Assembly (NCBI RefSeq): GCF_024362765.1 | Contig: NZ_CP093302.1 | Location: forward strand, 2,851,564 to 2,915,563 | Length of the DNA stretch: 64,000 bases | Source: Alkalihalobacillus sp. LMS6 | Lineage (GTDB): Bacteria; Bacillota; Bacilli; Bacillales; Bacillaceae_D | Direction of reading: 5' to 3' | Part shown: one piece after another, positions 24,583 to 36,866 of the stretch | Layout of the letters: the number at the start of each line of letters is the position of its first letter | Numbering within the stretch: position 1 is the stretch's first letter | Translations under genes and position numbers: made by a program | Notes under the pieces: generated by a model | What the model was told of the DNA's origin: nothing | The model's database searches: none | Seen by the model: the letters and a program-made list of their open reading frames with translations, nothing else

Positions 24583-25368
24583 CTATTCTTCTTGTTCTTG
24601 ATTCACGTCTTGTTCATTCATCTCTTCTTGGTTCATGTCTTCTTCACCAATGACTGGATACCCAAAGCCACCTTGCCCTCCGTAAAACTGTGGGACAGGT
24701 CCAGCAACATAAGCAAATCCTGCTGGCAATTCAACGGATATCGTATCCGATGTTTCAGAAAACGGGAGGATGACATCCATATTGACATCAATGTTCACAT
24801 AAAAAGATAACCGTGTATTGTTAATGCCGAGTGCCTCTGCTTCATCCCTCATTTGTACTTTTGCATCACCCATTAATGCAAATCGAACAGGAATGCCAGG
24901 TCCTACATCGGTTAATAGCGCATTATTGAATGCACGACCTAGAGGAATCGTTGCAACAACATGATTTTGATCACCGTAGCTGTTTATCTCTCCACGCTGA
25001 ATTTGATTCATGACTTCATGAACCCGATGCTGAACCCGTCCCATTAATTCATTATACTTTTGCGTATTAACATCAAGAAAAACGACAATTCCATCGTTAT
25101 TGGTTTCTTTTATAAAGATTTCACTCATATCCATATTGGAAAGCTCTTCTGTCATTGCCTGCTCAATCGTGTACGTTGCGACCCGCTCCATTTCACGATG
25201 TGCAATTTGCGAAATAATGGGTCGAAGTTGAGAATCAACGAACCACAATCCTTGAATTGACAAGATCGCAAATAAGATAGACGAGAATAGCAAGACATAT
25301 CGAAAAGGCAAAGGAGCTCCAGATTGTTTAGCAGCTTTTATCGGTTGAAATCGATGACGTTTACGCAA
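24583..25368 (-). CDS. yunB: Sporulation protein YunB
   Basis: 261 residues with one N-terminal membrane helix (residues about 24-44) and an extracytoplasmic domain containing QLRPIISQIAHREMERVATYTIEQAM, the YunB signature. A TTG start (25366-25368) follows GAGGGGGTGG. The last 20 residues are an acidic Met/Asn/Glu/Gln tail not needed for the family. YunB is a sigma-E-controlled spore morphogenesis protein in B. subtilis; molecular role unknown. Confidence 0.87.
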   Translation of the reverse strand: MRKRHRFQPIKAAKQSGAPLPFRYVLLFSSILFAILSIQGLWFVDSQLRPIISQIAHREMERVATYTIEQAMTEELSNMDMSEIFIKETNNDGIVVFLDVNTQKYNELMGRVQHRVHEVMNQIQRGEINSYGDQNHVVATIPLGRAFNNALLTDVGPGIPVRFALMGDAKVQMRDEAEALGINNTRLSFYVNIDVNMDVILPFSETSDTISVELPAGFAYVAGPVPQFYGGQGGFGYPVIGEEDMNQEEMNEQDVNQEQEE

Positions 25369-25373
25369 AACAA

Positions 25374-25417
25374 GCCCACCCCCTCTTGTCTATTTCTATG
25401 CAAGGGGGACTAGGCTT
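25374..25417 (-). other. Hairpin between dfrA and yunB that includes the yunB RBS
   Basis: Minus strand AAGCCTAGTCCCCCTTG pairs with CAAGAGGGGGTGGGCTT (one small internal loop). The 3' arm contains the yunB Shine-Dalgarno, and GTTTTG follows, so the element could be a terminator for dfrA or a translational block for yunB. Confidence 0.55.
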
Positions 25418-25431
25418 TGAACTAAAAAATG

Positions 25432-25914
25432 TTATTTCTTTCTCACATACGTTCGATACTCATGAGGGTAGCGGTTTTTCTCATCCATCGTACCTTGAAT
25501 CGCTTCAACCAAATCCCACGTTTCTTTATCAAGTGCAGGGATAAATGTATCCGCATCAAAAACATGATCAATGACCGTTACAATTTGCTTATCACACTCT
25601 TCCCAGAATAACTTAAAAATTTCTGTACCACCAATAACATAAATATCTTGCTCTTTGCTTTCCTGCACGATTTCATCAATGGAATAAACGACTTCTGTAT
25701 TAGGAGCAGAAAACGTTTCATTTCTTGTTAGAACGACATTACGACGATTTGGAAGTGGCCCATTCATCGATTCAAATGTTTTTCTCCCCATCACAATCGT
25801 TTGACCCGTAGTCGTGTTTTTAAAATGCTTTAAATCAGCTGGCAAGTGCCAAGGCATATCGTTATCTTTTCCGATTCCATACTGCTTGTCTCTTGCATAC
25901 ACAAAAATAATCAT
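25432..25914 (-). CDS. dfrA: Dihydrofolate reductase
   Basis: 160 residues. NADPH-dependent reduction of dihydrofolate to tetrahydrofolate. The conserved [19 protein letters not shown] (substrate site with Trp and Asp/Asn pattern), [10 protein letters not shown] and [10 protein letters not shown] motifs are all present. Its ATG overlaps the thyA stop by 4 nt, giving a thyA-dfrA coupled pair that recycles the dihydrofolate produced by thymidylate synthase. Confidence 0.96.
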   Translation of the reverse strand: MIIFVYARDKQYGIGKDNDMPWHLPADLKHFKNTTTGQTIVMGRKTFESMNGPLPNRRNVVLTRNETFSAPNTEVVYSIDEIVQESKEQDIYVIGGTEIFKLFWEECDKQIVTVIDHVFDADTFIPALDKETWDLVEAIQGTMDEKNRYPHEYRTYVRKK

Positions 25915-26705
25915 ACTGATACCTCCGCCTTAATGTGCGGATGTGCTTCATAGCCAACCAATTCAAAATCCTCAATTGTAAAATCAAAGATATTCTTCAC
26001 ATTTGGATTTATTTTCATCGTTGGCAGTGGATGAGGATCTCTTGTTAGCTGCAATTTGGCTTGTTCAATATGATTGGAATAAAGATGGGCATCACCAAAA
26101 GTATGAACAAATTCTCCAGGCTCTAAATCACAAACTTGTGCAATCATCATCGTTAATAATGCGTAAGATGCAATGTTGAACGGAACCCCTAAAAACACAT
26201 CTGCACTTCGTTGATACAGCTGACAAGATAATTTTCCATCTTGAACATAGAATTGAAACAAGCAGTGACAAGGGGCGAGAGCCATATCATCAATCTCTGC
26301 CACATTCCACGCATTCACAACAAGACGACGAGAATCTGGATTCGTCTTAATTTGTTCAACGACTTCTTTAATCTGATCAACAGTTTTTCCATTAGCTCCT
26401 TCCCAAGAGCGCCACTGTTTCCCATATACAGGTCCTAAATCGCCTGACTCATCTGCCCATTCGTTCCAAATACGCACGCCATTTTCTTTTAAATAATTAA
26501 TATTCGTATCACCTTGTAAAAACCATAGAAGCTCATGGATAATAGAACGAAGATGGACTTTTTTTGTCGTGACAACTGGAAATCCTTGTTGTAAATCAAA
26601 TCTCATTTGATACCCAAATGTACTAATCGTTCCAGTGCCTGTCCGATCTGATTTTTGCGAGCCTTGTGTTAGCACATGCTCGCATAGCTGTAAATATTGC
26701 TGCAT
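25911..26705 (-). CDS. thyA: Thymidylate synthase
   Basis: 264 residues from ATG 26705 ([12 protein letters not shown]), where related ThyA proteins begin; ATG 26717 and TTG 26729 are alternatives and the TTG overlaps the yunC stop. Catalytic cysteine lies in [11 protein letters not shown], the folate-binding and dUMP sites in [19 protein letters not shown]. Methylates dUMP using methylene-tetrahydrofolate. Coupled to dfrA downstream and yunC upstream. Confidence 0.96.
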   Translation of the reverse strand: MQQYLQLCEHVLTQGSQKSDRTGTGTISTFGYQMRFDLQQGFPVVTTKKVHLRSIIHELLWFLQGDTNINYLKENGVRIWNEWADESGDLGPVYGKQWRSWEGANGKTVDQIKEVVEQIKTNPDSRRLVVNAWNVAEIDDMALAPCHCLFQFYVQDGKLSCQLYQRSADVFLGVPFNIASYALLTMMIAQVCDLEPGEFVHTFGDAHLYSNHIEQAKLQLTRDPHPLPTMKINPNVKNIFDFTIEDFELVGYEAHPHIKAEVSV

Positions 26706-26729
26706 TGTTAGCTTCATCCCTTCAATCAA

Positions 26730-27044
26730 TTACTCTTCTACTTGTTTCATTTTTAATAAAGCGTCTTTGCCAATGGTTCCTTTTGTTATACCTAATTCTT
26801 CACATTTTAACGTGACAGATTCTAATGGGGCCTCTAGTAACTGTTCAATCGTTCGAACCCCAACTGCACGTGCAGCGATAATGCCTCTCTCTTTAAGCTT
26901 ATCATTTAAGAGGCCTACATCTAAAGCGCCACACATAATATAACCGGCATCACATGTAACAGCCATAAAATTAGTCTTTGGTAATTTCACCGTAATCGCT
27001 AAAAATGTTTCGCCATCAATTACAATAGGATCAACGTTTATCAT
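26730..27044 (-). CDS. yunC: YunC family protein (DUF1805)
   Basis: 104 residues from ATG 27044 (MINVDPIVIDGETFLAITVKLPKTN); GGAG is 12 nt upstream and the longer TTG start at 27068 overlaps the RBS. GYIMCGALDVGLLNDKLKERGI is the DUF1805 signature. No function is established. Gene order thyA, yunC, yunD, yunE, yunF matches the B. subtilis yun cluster, apart from thyA-dfrA being inserted here. Confidence 0.88.
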   Translation of the reverse strand: MINVDPIVIDGETFLAITVKLPKTNFMAVTCDAGYIMCGALDVGLLNDKLKERGIIAARAVGVRTIEQLLEAPLESVTLKCEELGITKGTIGKDALLKMKQVEE

Positions 27045-27084
27045 TGGACAAATCCGCTCCTTTTTCAACTGGTCTCTTCACACC

Positions 27085-28440
27085 TTATGAAAAAGAAAAC
27101 GTGTTTGTTCCTGTCTGCAATAACTTCGCAACTATATCACGTAAAAATTCAGGCAGTAAATATTGTTTATAAGCTGCATTCGCAATATGCGGAAATAAAA
27201 AACCGAATGTATACATATCAAGGGTTGCCAGTCGATACATCGCATCCTCAACTACGTGCTCACCTTTTACAAAGATCCCTTCGGACGTAATGTCGATACC
27301 AGTAAACAACATCAACCCGAGCACTTTTCCTCGGAAACCGAAGCCTTTTAGCTCTAGCTTGACGATATCATCGGTCTGAGCTCTGCGAATTGTATCGATT
27401 AATTGCTTCCCTGTCAATTCCACAATACATGGATTAATCGGGTGTGGACAGATTCGGTGAATATCCCCATACGTCACATTGCCTTTTGGCAAACTTTCCA
27501 TTAGCACTCCTGCATTCAACATACCAATCTCTTCGCCACACCATTCGGTTAGTGCATCACATAGTCCTTGTGTTGCATGTGTTGGTTCAAACCATTTCAC
27601 ATCAAATGGTTTTGTCAGTGCAATTATTGGCTCAGAAAGGGCAGTAGTTGCTTGTTGATTTAACGTCTCTAAAAGCTGCTTACTACTTTCATCTTCCTGA
27701 CATTGTGTAGGATCAATTAACTTTGGCTCTGTATGGATCAACTGATTTTGCTCAAATGTTAGCGTCAATTCACCAAAATAATTACCGTGTTTTCCAGCTT
27801 GGGTAATCCATGTTTCATTGATTTTCAACCCACCGTGTAAACTATGGTGCGTGTGTGCACCTATAATTGCTGCAATTCCTTGGACGTTTTTTGCAATCAT
27901 TTCATCTTTTGGTAAACCTAGATGAGATAATAAAATAACAGCATCAACGTCCGGTTTTAATCGATTAACATCGGCTTGAATGTCGTCAATTGTATAAGAA
28001 ACATCCCACCCTAACTGTTCATAAAAATGCGTCATAGCTGAGGTATAGCCAATATAACCAATCCGTATGCCGTCCATTTCATCAATGAGGGAGGGAACAG
28101 CCCAATGTGGTCGCTGTCCCGTTTTTCGGTCTCGAAGATTTGCTAAAATGATTTGAAATTGCGCTTCGCTATACATATCATCTAACATTTCTTGAGAAAA
28201 GGTAACCCCTTCATTATTACCAATTGTTGCAAAATCAACGTTCGCTTCATTTAACAATTGAATATTGCCAACCCCGGCCGTAGCTTCCGTCATTGGGTTT
28301 GCTCGATCCGCGTGATCACCTAAATCCACATAACGTGTGTGTTGAGAACGATGTTGCTTTATGTATCCAACGATATTTGACCAGTTTTGAAAACCACTAT
28401 GGATATCGTTCGTATGAAAAATTGTTACAGTTGTCTTAAT
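27085..28440 (-). CDS. yunD: YunD-like metallophosphoesterase/5'-nucleotidase
   Basis: Two-domain 5'-nucleotidase family protein without an export signal. Metallophosphoesterase motifs are FHTNDIH at the very N-terminus, YVDLGDH, ATIGNNEG, LLSHLG and IGAHTHH; the C-terminal nucleotidase domain follows (GMLNAGVLMESLPKGNVTYGD). The open frame extends to 28623, inside yunE, but homologues begin about 8 residues before HTNDIH. At that point no ATG, GTG or TTG exists in frame: AAGGAGGG is followed after 6 nt by ATT (28438-28440), reading I-KTTVTIFHTND. I infer an AUU start; a sequence error is the alternative. Confidence 0.88.
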   Translation of the reverse strand: MKTTVTIFHTNDIHSGFQNWSNIVGYIKQHRSQHTRYVDLGDHADRANPMTEATAGVGNIQLLNEANVDFATIGNNEGVTFSQEMLDDMYSEAQFQIILANLRDRKTGQRPHWAVPSLIDEMDGIRIGYIGYTSAMTHFYEQLGWDVSYTIDDIQADVNRLKPDVDAVILLSHLGLPKDEMIAKNVQGIAAIIGAHTHHSLHGGLKINETWITQAGKHGNYFGELTLTFEQNQLIHTEPKLIDPTQCQEDESSKQLLETLNQQATTALSEPIIALTKPFDVKWFEPTHATQGLCDALTEWCGEEIGMLNAGVLMESLPKGNVTYGDIHRICPHPINPCIVELTGKQLIDTIRRAQTDDIVKLELKGFGFRGKVLGLMLFTGIDITSEGIFVKGEHVVEDAMYRLATLDMYTFGFLFPHIANAAYKQYLLPEFLRDIVAKLLQTGTNTFSFS

Positions 28441-28466
28441 GACGATCCCTCCTTGATCAACTACCC

Positions 28467-29282
28467 TTACATAAACCCTTGGACGATGAGCTGGATAGCT
28501 AGCGCAATAAAAACGACTCTCATAACGATTAAAAGCATATTCGATTGCAGGCGTCGATTGAGCCAAGCACCAAACGTTGCCCCAAGCCAAGCACCTGGGA
28601 TAAGAGCCAGTACAAGCATCCATTCAATATGTCCACCTATTGCATGTGCGCCAGTTCCTACAATCGCCGAAAACAGCACAATTAACATCGCTGTTGCTGT
28701 AGCTATTTTGATTGGGTAGCCGAACACTAGCATCATAACTGGAACCATAATCGCTCCACCACCCACACCGAATAGACTCGATAAAAAACCGACCACGATG
28801 CTAATGAGAATAGCCGTTGGATAAGAGAAACCATAGGCAAATGGCTTGCCACTTTCGTCTACACCTGTGCGCCAATACGATTTTTGCGTTCTTTTTTCAA
28901 TGTGATGCTTAGGTCGAAAAAAGAGACTTAACGCGATTACTAACATGAAGAAGCCAAAGTAAACTAAAAACGCTTCTGTAGGTAAGGCTCGACTTACAAA
29001 AGCCCCGAGCACAGCCCCTGGTACAATGCCGATTAAAAAGATAAACGCGCTTTTTACGTCAATGACACGTTGTTTATGATAGGCTAACACAGAAGATAAA
29101 CCTGTTATAATCATTGTGGCTAATGATGTTCCTGCAGCAGCTTGAGCAGAAATAGTATTTAAATCCGTAACGATCAAAGGCATCAGCAGTAGTGCTGGAA
29201 CAACAATAACGCCTCCACCTAATCCAAGCAAGCTCCCGAACGCTCCTGCTACAAAACCAACAAGTAAAAACAATAGAATCAT
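28467..29282 (-). CDS. yunE: TauE/SafE-family membrane permease
   Basis: About 271 residues with eight predicted membrane helices. The repeated glycine-rich motif appears twice, SLLGLGGGVIVVPALLL near the start and SLFGVGGGAIMVPVMML in the middle, as in TauE/SafE sulfite or sulfonate exporters. ATG 29282 is chosen over an adjacent TTG. Substrate unknown; in B. subtilis it also precedes yunD. Confidence 0.9.
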   Translation of the reverse strand: MILLFLLVGFVAGAFGSLLGLGGGVIVVPALLLMPLIVTDLNTISAQAAAGTSLATMIITGLSSVLAYHKQRVIDVKSAFIFLIGIVPGAVLGAFVSRALPTEAFLVYFGFFMLVIALSLFFRPKHHIEKRTQKSYWRTGVDESGKPFAYGFSYPTAILISIVVGFLSSLFGVGGGAIMVPVMMLVFGYPIKIATATAMLIVLFSAIVGTGAHAIGGHIEWMLVLALIPGAWLGATFGAWLNRRLQSNMLLIVMRVVFIALAIQLIVQGFM

Positions 29283-29303
29283 CAAAGCGCATTCCCCTAG
29301 CCG

Positions 29304-30149
29304 TTAAAATAAATCTAATTGTCGAGAAGCTAAATCCTCATACACAATGTTCATATCTTTAATTAACGTTTGCGCGTTCCCTGCCGCATGTCCACCTGAA
29401 TTGTTATTAAACACAACATAAACATTCTCTACTTCTTGAGCAAGCTGCACTAGATTGGCTTCCCATTCCCTAAGCTCTTGCTTATTGTAATCATATAGAT
29501 AGCGAACCTCTCGCCAATTCTCACCATTTCTCGGGCCATTCCAACCATGGCGATTGCGACCGTGAAGTCGGACGAGTGTTTTTTCTTTTACGGTTGGCTC
29601 AAGTATGGTCGGAACAGATCCCTCTCCTGCTTGAGGCTCATCGCAAATACTGTGAATCCAGTTATCGTTGCGCATATATTGCAGTGTTTTTTCTTTATAT
29701 TGGGACGAGAACCAGGACTGATGCCGAAACTCCAATGCCGTTGGATAGTCTCTTAGCTTTTCTCGCACATACCGAAGAATCTGTACGTGTTTTGACTGAA
29801 CATCAAACCATGGTGGGAATTGACAAAGTACCATGGCAAGCTTATTTGCTTTTTTTAGTGGCTCCAATGAAGCCGTAAATGCTTGATACATCTCGTCTCG
29901 TGATGAGAAAGGCGATTCATTACGCGTGTGTCCTGTTATATCTTGATACGCTTTTACAATAAATTGAAAGGAATCCGGTGTTTCTTTGATCCACTTTTCC
30001 ATTGAAGCTTGTGATTGCACAGCATAGAAACTCGAATCTAGCTCAACTATAGGAAAGTAGCCAGCATAGGTCTCTAACTTTTGATGAGGTTTAATGCCTT
30101 CGTATAAAGAATGATGGTCCCCCCAACCAGTTAAACCAATGTAAATCAC
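29304..30149 (-). CDS. yunF: YunF, DUF72 family protein
   Basis: 281 residues with the DUF72 TIM-barrel-like pattern: YIGLTGWGDH at the N-terminus, YAGYFPIVELDSSFYAVQ, and VYVVFNNNSGGHAAGNAQTL near the C-terminus. GTG start at 30149 with GGGGGAA upstream. The biochemical role of DUF72 is unknown. Forms a run yunF-yunE-yunD-yunC on the minus strand. Confidence 0.9.
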   Translation of the reverse strand: MIYIGLTGWGDHHSLYEGIKPHQKLETYAGYFPIVELDSSFYAVQSQASMEKWIKETPDSFQFIVKAYQDITGHTRNESPFSSRDEMYQAFTASLEPLKKANKLAMVLCQFPPWFDVQSKHVQILRYVREKLRDYPTALEFRHQSWFSSQYKEKTLQYMRNDNWIHSICDEPQAGEGSVPTILEPTVKEKTLVRLHGRNRHGWNGPRNGENWREVRYLYDYNKQELREWEANLVQLAQEVENVYVVFNNNSGGHAAGNAQTLIKDMNIVYEDLASRQLDLF

Positions 30150-30224
30150 ATTCCGTTCCCCCAGAGCTGTTTTTTTCTATTTTAACGTAAACAAGTAGGA
30201 AATGCGATTCTCTACAACCTTCTT

Positions 30225-30617
30225 TTACAAAGATCGTAATGTTTGCATTGCATTTGCTGTTTTTTGAGCAAATTGAATCGGTAAATCAATTGATTGAAAG
30301 TGAACATAGAGTAATGTCGGACTTGTGAAGATCCAATGGTTATGAATAGCACTAATAACGATCCCCTGTTGAAGAAGAGCTTGCGTAAACGAGTGAAGTT
30401 CTTCTTCTAGAATGACAAACTCACCTAAATTTAACGCAAACCCTTGTTCATCGAATGACTCGAATGTCACCCCAGCGTGGATCGCTCCTTTTGCCCACCT
30501 TCCTTGTATCGTAGCAGCAATGTGCCTAGGGATGGTGATGGAACAAACCCCGTTATGTACCGAGCCCTGTCCATGTAGAACGGTTGAACACTGATCACAT
30601 AATGCCTGCATATTCAT
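30225..30617 (-). CDS. DUF1259 (LppY/LpqO-like) protein
   Basis: 130 residues. GEFVILEEELHSFTQALLQQGIVISAIHNHWIFTSPTLLYVHF is the diagnostic DUF1259 stretch. Unlike the secreted LpqO proteins it has no signal peptide, and it is a single-domain form; the CXXC at residues 7-10 (CDQC) near the N-terminus is possibly metal-binding. Function unknown. It stands just downstream of the suf terminator in an independent unit. Confidence 0.8.
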   Translation of the reverse strand: MNMQALCDQCSTVLHGQGSVHNGVCSITIPRHIAATIQGRWAKGAIHAGVTFESFDEQGFALNLGEFVILEEELHSFTQALLQQGIVISAIHNHWIFTSPTLLYVHFQSIDLPIQFAQKTANAMQTLRSL

Positions 30618-30680
30618 CGCCTCACCTCTTCTTTGTATGTACTTTCAGCATACGAAAGAGAAGAGAATTCATGACAAAAA

Positions 30681-30707
30681 AAGAAGAGCGACGGTCGCCC
30701 TTCTTTT
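30681..30707 (-). terminator. Terminator of the suf operon
   Basis: Minus-strand AAGAAGGGCGAC-CGTCGCTCTTCTT followed by TTTTTT after sufB. Confidence 0.88.
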
Positions 30708-30718
30708 TCAGAATGATA

Positions 30719-32116
30719 TTAACCGATTGAACCTTCCATCTCGAACTTGATCAGACGGTTCATTTCAACGGCATATTCCATTGGAAGTTCTTTTGTGAAT
30801 GGCTCGATGAAGCCCATAACAATCATTTCTGTCGCTTCTTCTTCACCAAGACCACGGCTCATAAGATAGAACAACTGATCTTCAGACACTTTTGAAACGG
30901 TTGCTTCGTGCTCAAGCGTAATGTTGTTATTCAAAATCTCATTGTAAGGAATCGTATCAGAAGTCGACTCGTTATCCATGATAAGCGTATCACACTCAAT
31001 CTTAGATTTAGAACCATCTGATTTACGACCAAAGTGACAAATACCGCGGTACGTTACTTTACCACCTTGTTTTGAAATTGATTTTGACACAATCGTTGAA
31101 GAACAGTTTGGCGCTAAGTGAGAAACTTTTGCACCAGCATCTTGGTGCTGTCCTTTACCAGCAATCGCGATGGAAAGAACCGTTCCTTTTGCACCTTCTC
31201 CACGCATGATAACAGCCGGGTATTTCATCGTAAGTTTTGAACCGATGTTTCCATCAACCCATTCCATTGTTGCGCCACGATCAGCTACTGCACGCTTCGT
31301 TACAAGGTTAAATACGTTTGGCGCCCAGTTTTGAATCGTTGTATAACGGCAATATGCGTTATCTTTTACAATGATTTCAACTACAGCACTATGAAGAGAG
31401 TTTGTTGTGTAAACAGGTGCTGTACACCCTTCTACATAGTGGACCGAGCTATCTTCATCTGCAATGATTAATGTACGCTCGAACTGACCCATGTTTTCAG
31501 AGTTAATACGGAAGTACGCTTGAAGTGGCGTATCTACTTTTACCCCTTTAGGAACGTAGATGAATGAACCACCAGACCATACAGCTGAATTTAAAGCAGA
31601 GAATTTATTATCTGCAGCTGGAATAACAGATGCAAAATGTTCTCTAAAAATGTCTTCGTTTTCTTTTAAAGCTGAGTCTGTATCTTTAAAGACAACACCA
31701 AGCTTTTCAAGATCTTCCTGCATATTGTGGTAAACCACTTCAGATTCATACTGAGCAGATACACCAGCTAAATACTTTTGCTCTGCTTCAGGAATCCCAA
31801 GCTTATCAAACGTATTTTTAATTTCTTCTGGTACTTCATCCCAAGAACGCTCTGTTTTATCAGACGCTTTAACATAGTACGTAATGTCGTCAAAGTTAAG
31901 CTCTGAAAGATCGCCGCCCCACTGAGGCATTGGCATTTTATAGAATTGCTCAAGAGATTTTAAGCGGAAGTCAAGCATCCACTGAGGTTCATCTTTCATA
32001 CGTGAAATTTCTTCAACGATCTCTTTTGTCAGTCCACGTCCAGAACGGAAGATAGACACGTCACGATCCGAAAACCCGTATTTGTATTCACCGATATCAG
32101 GCATTTTTTTTGCCAT
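30719..32116 (-). CDS. sufB: Fe-S cluster assembly scaffold SufB
   Basis: 465 residues. Part of the SufBC2D scaffold that builds 4Fe-4S clusters in the cytosol. The right-handed beta-helix core includes [24 protein letters not shown], and the C-terminal [21 protein letters not shown] is the SufB/D signature. Last gene of sufC-sufD-sufS-sufU-sufB, the gram-positive order, followed by a terminator. Confidence 0.97.
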   Translation of the reverse strand: MAKKMPDIGEYKYGFSDRDVSIFRSGRGLTKEIVEEISRMKDEPQWMLDFRLKSLEQFYKMPMPQWGGDLSELNFDDITYYVKASDKTERSWDEVPEEIKNTFDKLGIPEAEQKYLAGVSAQYESEVVYHNMQEDLEKLGVVFKDTDSALKENEDIFREHFASVIPAADNKFSALNSAVWSGGSFIYVPKGVKVDTPLQAYFRINSENMGQFERTLIIADEDSSVHYVEGCTAPVYTTNSLHSAVVEIIVKDNAYCRYTTIQNWAPNVFNLVTKRAVADRGATMEWVDGNIGSKLTMKYPAVIMRGEGAKGTVLSIAIAGKGQHQDAGAKVSHLAPNCSSTIVSKSISKQGGKVTYRGICHFGRKSDGSKSKIECDTLIMDNESTSDTIPYNEILNNNITLEHEATVSKVSEDQLFYLMSRGLGEEEATEMIVMGFIEPFTKELPMEYAVEMNRLIKFEMEGSIG

Positions 32117-32135
32117 TCGGAATCCCTCCTAATAA

Positions 32136-35096
<2,961 letters not shown>

Positions 35097-35147
35097 ACAA
35101 TACCATCCTTTGCTGTTTTATCGTTAAAAGCAATTTTGTTATCTGAA

Positions 35148-35939
35148 TTACGCTTCTTGACCAGCGTCGATTCGCTCGTCTTCAATTCCAAGCTCTTCTT
35201 TAATCCAGTCATAACCTTCTGCCTCAAGACGCTCAGCAAGTTCAGCTCCACCAGATTTAACAATACGACCTTGCATCATTACGTGTACTTTGTCTGGCGT
35301 AATGTAGTCAAGCAAACGTTGGTAGTGCGTGATAATTAGGCAACCAAAGTTCTCTCCGCGCATTTGGTTTACACCTTCCGCAACGACTTTTAATGCATCG
35401 ATATCAAGACCAGAGTCAATCTCATCTAGAATGGCGATACGCGGATCAAGCATTAATAGTTGAAGAATTTCGTTACGCTTCTTCTCACCACCAGAGAAAC
35501 CTTCGTTTAAGTAACGCTGTGCAAACGATTGATCCATATCAAGAACATCCATCTTCTCGTCCATTTTCCGAATAAATTTCATTAAAGATAGCTCATCGCC
35601 TTCTTCACGGTTTGCATTGATCGCTGAACGCATGAAATCTGCATTTGTAATCCCACTAATTTCACTTGGGTACTGCATTGCTAGGAACATACCAGCACGG
35701 GCGCGCTCGTCCACTTCCATTTCAAGAACATCTTCGCCATCCATTGTGACTGAACCAGATGTGATCTCGTATTTTGGGTGACCCATAATCGCAGAAGCAA
35801 GTGTTGATTTCCCTGTTCCGTTTGGTCCCATGATTGCGTGAATTTCTCCACCATTTATTTCTAAATTAAAATCCTTTAAGATTTCCTTATCGTCAATAGA
35901 GACGTGTAGATTCTCAATCTTTAAGTTAGGTACAGACAT
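35148..35939 (-). CDS. sufC: Fe-S assembly ATPase SufC
   Basis: 263 residues from ATG 35939 ([15 protein letters not shown]) with GGAGGG 8 nt ahead. Cytosolic ABC-type ATPase that drives SufBD: Walker [10 protein letters not shown], signature [12 protein letters not shown], Walker [12 protein letters not shown]. First gene of the operon, preceded by a strong hairpin and promoter. Confidence 0.97.
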   Translation of the reverse strand: MSVPNLKIENLHVSIDDKEILKDFNLEINGGEIHAIMGPNGTGKSTLASAIMGHPKYEITSGSVTMDGEDVLEMEVDERARAGMFLAMQYPSEISGITNADFMRSAINANREEGDELSLMKFIRKMDEKMDVLDMDQSFAQRYLNEGFSGGEKKRNEILQLLMLDPRIAILDEIDSGLDIDALKVVAEGVNQMRGENFGCLIITHYQRLLDYITPDKVHVMMQGRIVKSGGAELAERLEAEGYDWIKEELGIEDERIDAGQEA

Positions 35940-35961
35940 GTGTATTCCCTCCATGAATTAA

Positions 35962-35989
35962 GCAAGTCTGCTAGCTTGAGCAGACTTGC
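35962..35989 (-). promoter_or_regulatory. Stem-loop in the suf leader
   Basis: GCAAGTCTGCT / AGCAGACTTGC, an 11-bp perfect stem with a 6-nt loop about 10 nt before the sufC Shine-Dalgarno. A T-run follows on the opposite strand, so it could also terminate plus-strand (antisense) transcripts. Confidence 0.75.
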
Positions 35990-36000
35990 ATGCTTTTTTT

Positions 36001-36056
36001 AATGATTATCAATCTATTCTCATTCTAATTTTATAACAAATACTCATAGACTTCAA
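36001..36056 (-). promoter_or_regulatory. suf promoter with a Fur-like sequence
   Basis: Minus strand TTGAAG (36051-36056), 17 nt, TAAAAT (36028-36033). Just downstream lies TGAGAATAGATTGATAATCA, partly matching a Fur box (TGATAATNATTATCA), over the expected start point. The promoter is likely; the Fur assignment is tentative. Confidence 0.6.
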
Positions 36057-36059
36057 GAA

Positions 36060-36776
36060 GACGGAATTAGAAATATCCGCCTAATCTAAATCTGTCTCAA
36101 TTTAAATGAATGTCTCCACTCAAAATTGGTTCAACTAAGTCGTATACAGAATAGAATGGTGGATACTTTTGGCATAAACATATCATCCGTTTCCACCTCG
36201 ACCTATTCCTGCTAGAGTCGTCCCTCATTCTCCAAACGGGGCATCCACTCATTTGTGAACATGACTTTATCAGCCCTTTTGAAAAAAAATCCATTCTTAT
36301 AAAAATATGCACATAAAAAGCACGGACAACTGCTGCTTCTCACGGACAGCGCTTGAGCCAAATACTCTTGGTTCTATCGTCGCTGTTCATTCCATTAAAG
36401 TCAACGTTATGCGTGCTATTAAACAATATGCTTCATATAAATGTCGCTTTGATAAAGTGTTTTTTTAGCTGTGCGCCAGCTATACAAACACTTGTAAGGG
36501 TATTAGCTCGTATGGGATTGAATCGATCGAACAAGCCGGTTACAAGCATCATGTTCTTTTGTTCGCTCTCGCTCAATTTGCAGTCGTTTGTCAAGGCTGC
36601 TTTCATATTCGGCATAGCTTACTCCATGTCTCTGCTGTAATCCTTTTTCCATTTCACTTGTGTAGGAAAGTCGCGTGTTCGTAATTGTCTCTCATCCTCT
36701 CTTGTTTTAAGGGGGATCTCTCTCTTTTCCCCAACACCACTTATTTTACAGGTTTTCTTTTTTCACTTCAAAAGAA
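36060..36776. other. Long intergenic stretch without a convincing gene
   Basis: About 700 bp between the suf promoter and the next terminator. Frames are broken on both strands; ORFs at 36097-36312 (-) and 36353-36640 (+) have no RBS and unnatural composition. The only hydrophilic, protein-like frame is the short one listed next. No tRNA, repeat or riboswitch pattern was recognised. Confidence 0.5.
36503..36652 (-). CDS. Possible small or decayed ORF
   Basis: 49 codons (MEKGLQQRHGVSYAEYESSL...), helical and charged, but without a good RBS. A second hydrophilic frame (..RQLRTRDFPTQVKWKKDY..) runs upstream in another phase and ends near 36619, which suggests a frameshifted remnant of one gene. 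I do not recognise the family. Confidence 0.25.
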   Translation of the reverse strand: MEKGLQQRHGVSYAEYESSLDKRLQIERERTKEHDACNRLVRSIQSHTS

Positions 36777-36801
36777 ACAGAGTAGCATATCCGCTACTCT
36801 G
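36777..36801 (-). terminator. Terminator after the carboxymuconolactone-decarboxylase-like gene
   Basis: CAGAGTAGC-GGATAT-GCTACTCTG followed by TTTCTTTT on the minus strand, about 70 nt after the stop. Confidence 0.8.
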
Positions 36802-36866
36802 AACCTCTATTCCCGACTCTATTCAATTTAAACGTCTTCTCCGCAATGTTTCTTCTGTTTCCGCTA

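Noticed and set aside
24541-24810. Plus-strand ORF over the yunB 3' end
   Set aside because: It is the complement of the acidic repeat-like tail of yunB and has no RBS.
36353-36640. 95-codon plus-strand ORF upstream of suf
   Set aside because: No RBS, TTG start and a composition unlike the neighbouring genes; it overlaps the more protein-like minus-strand frames.
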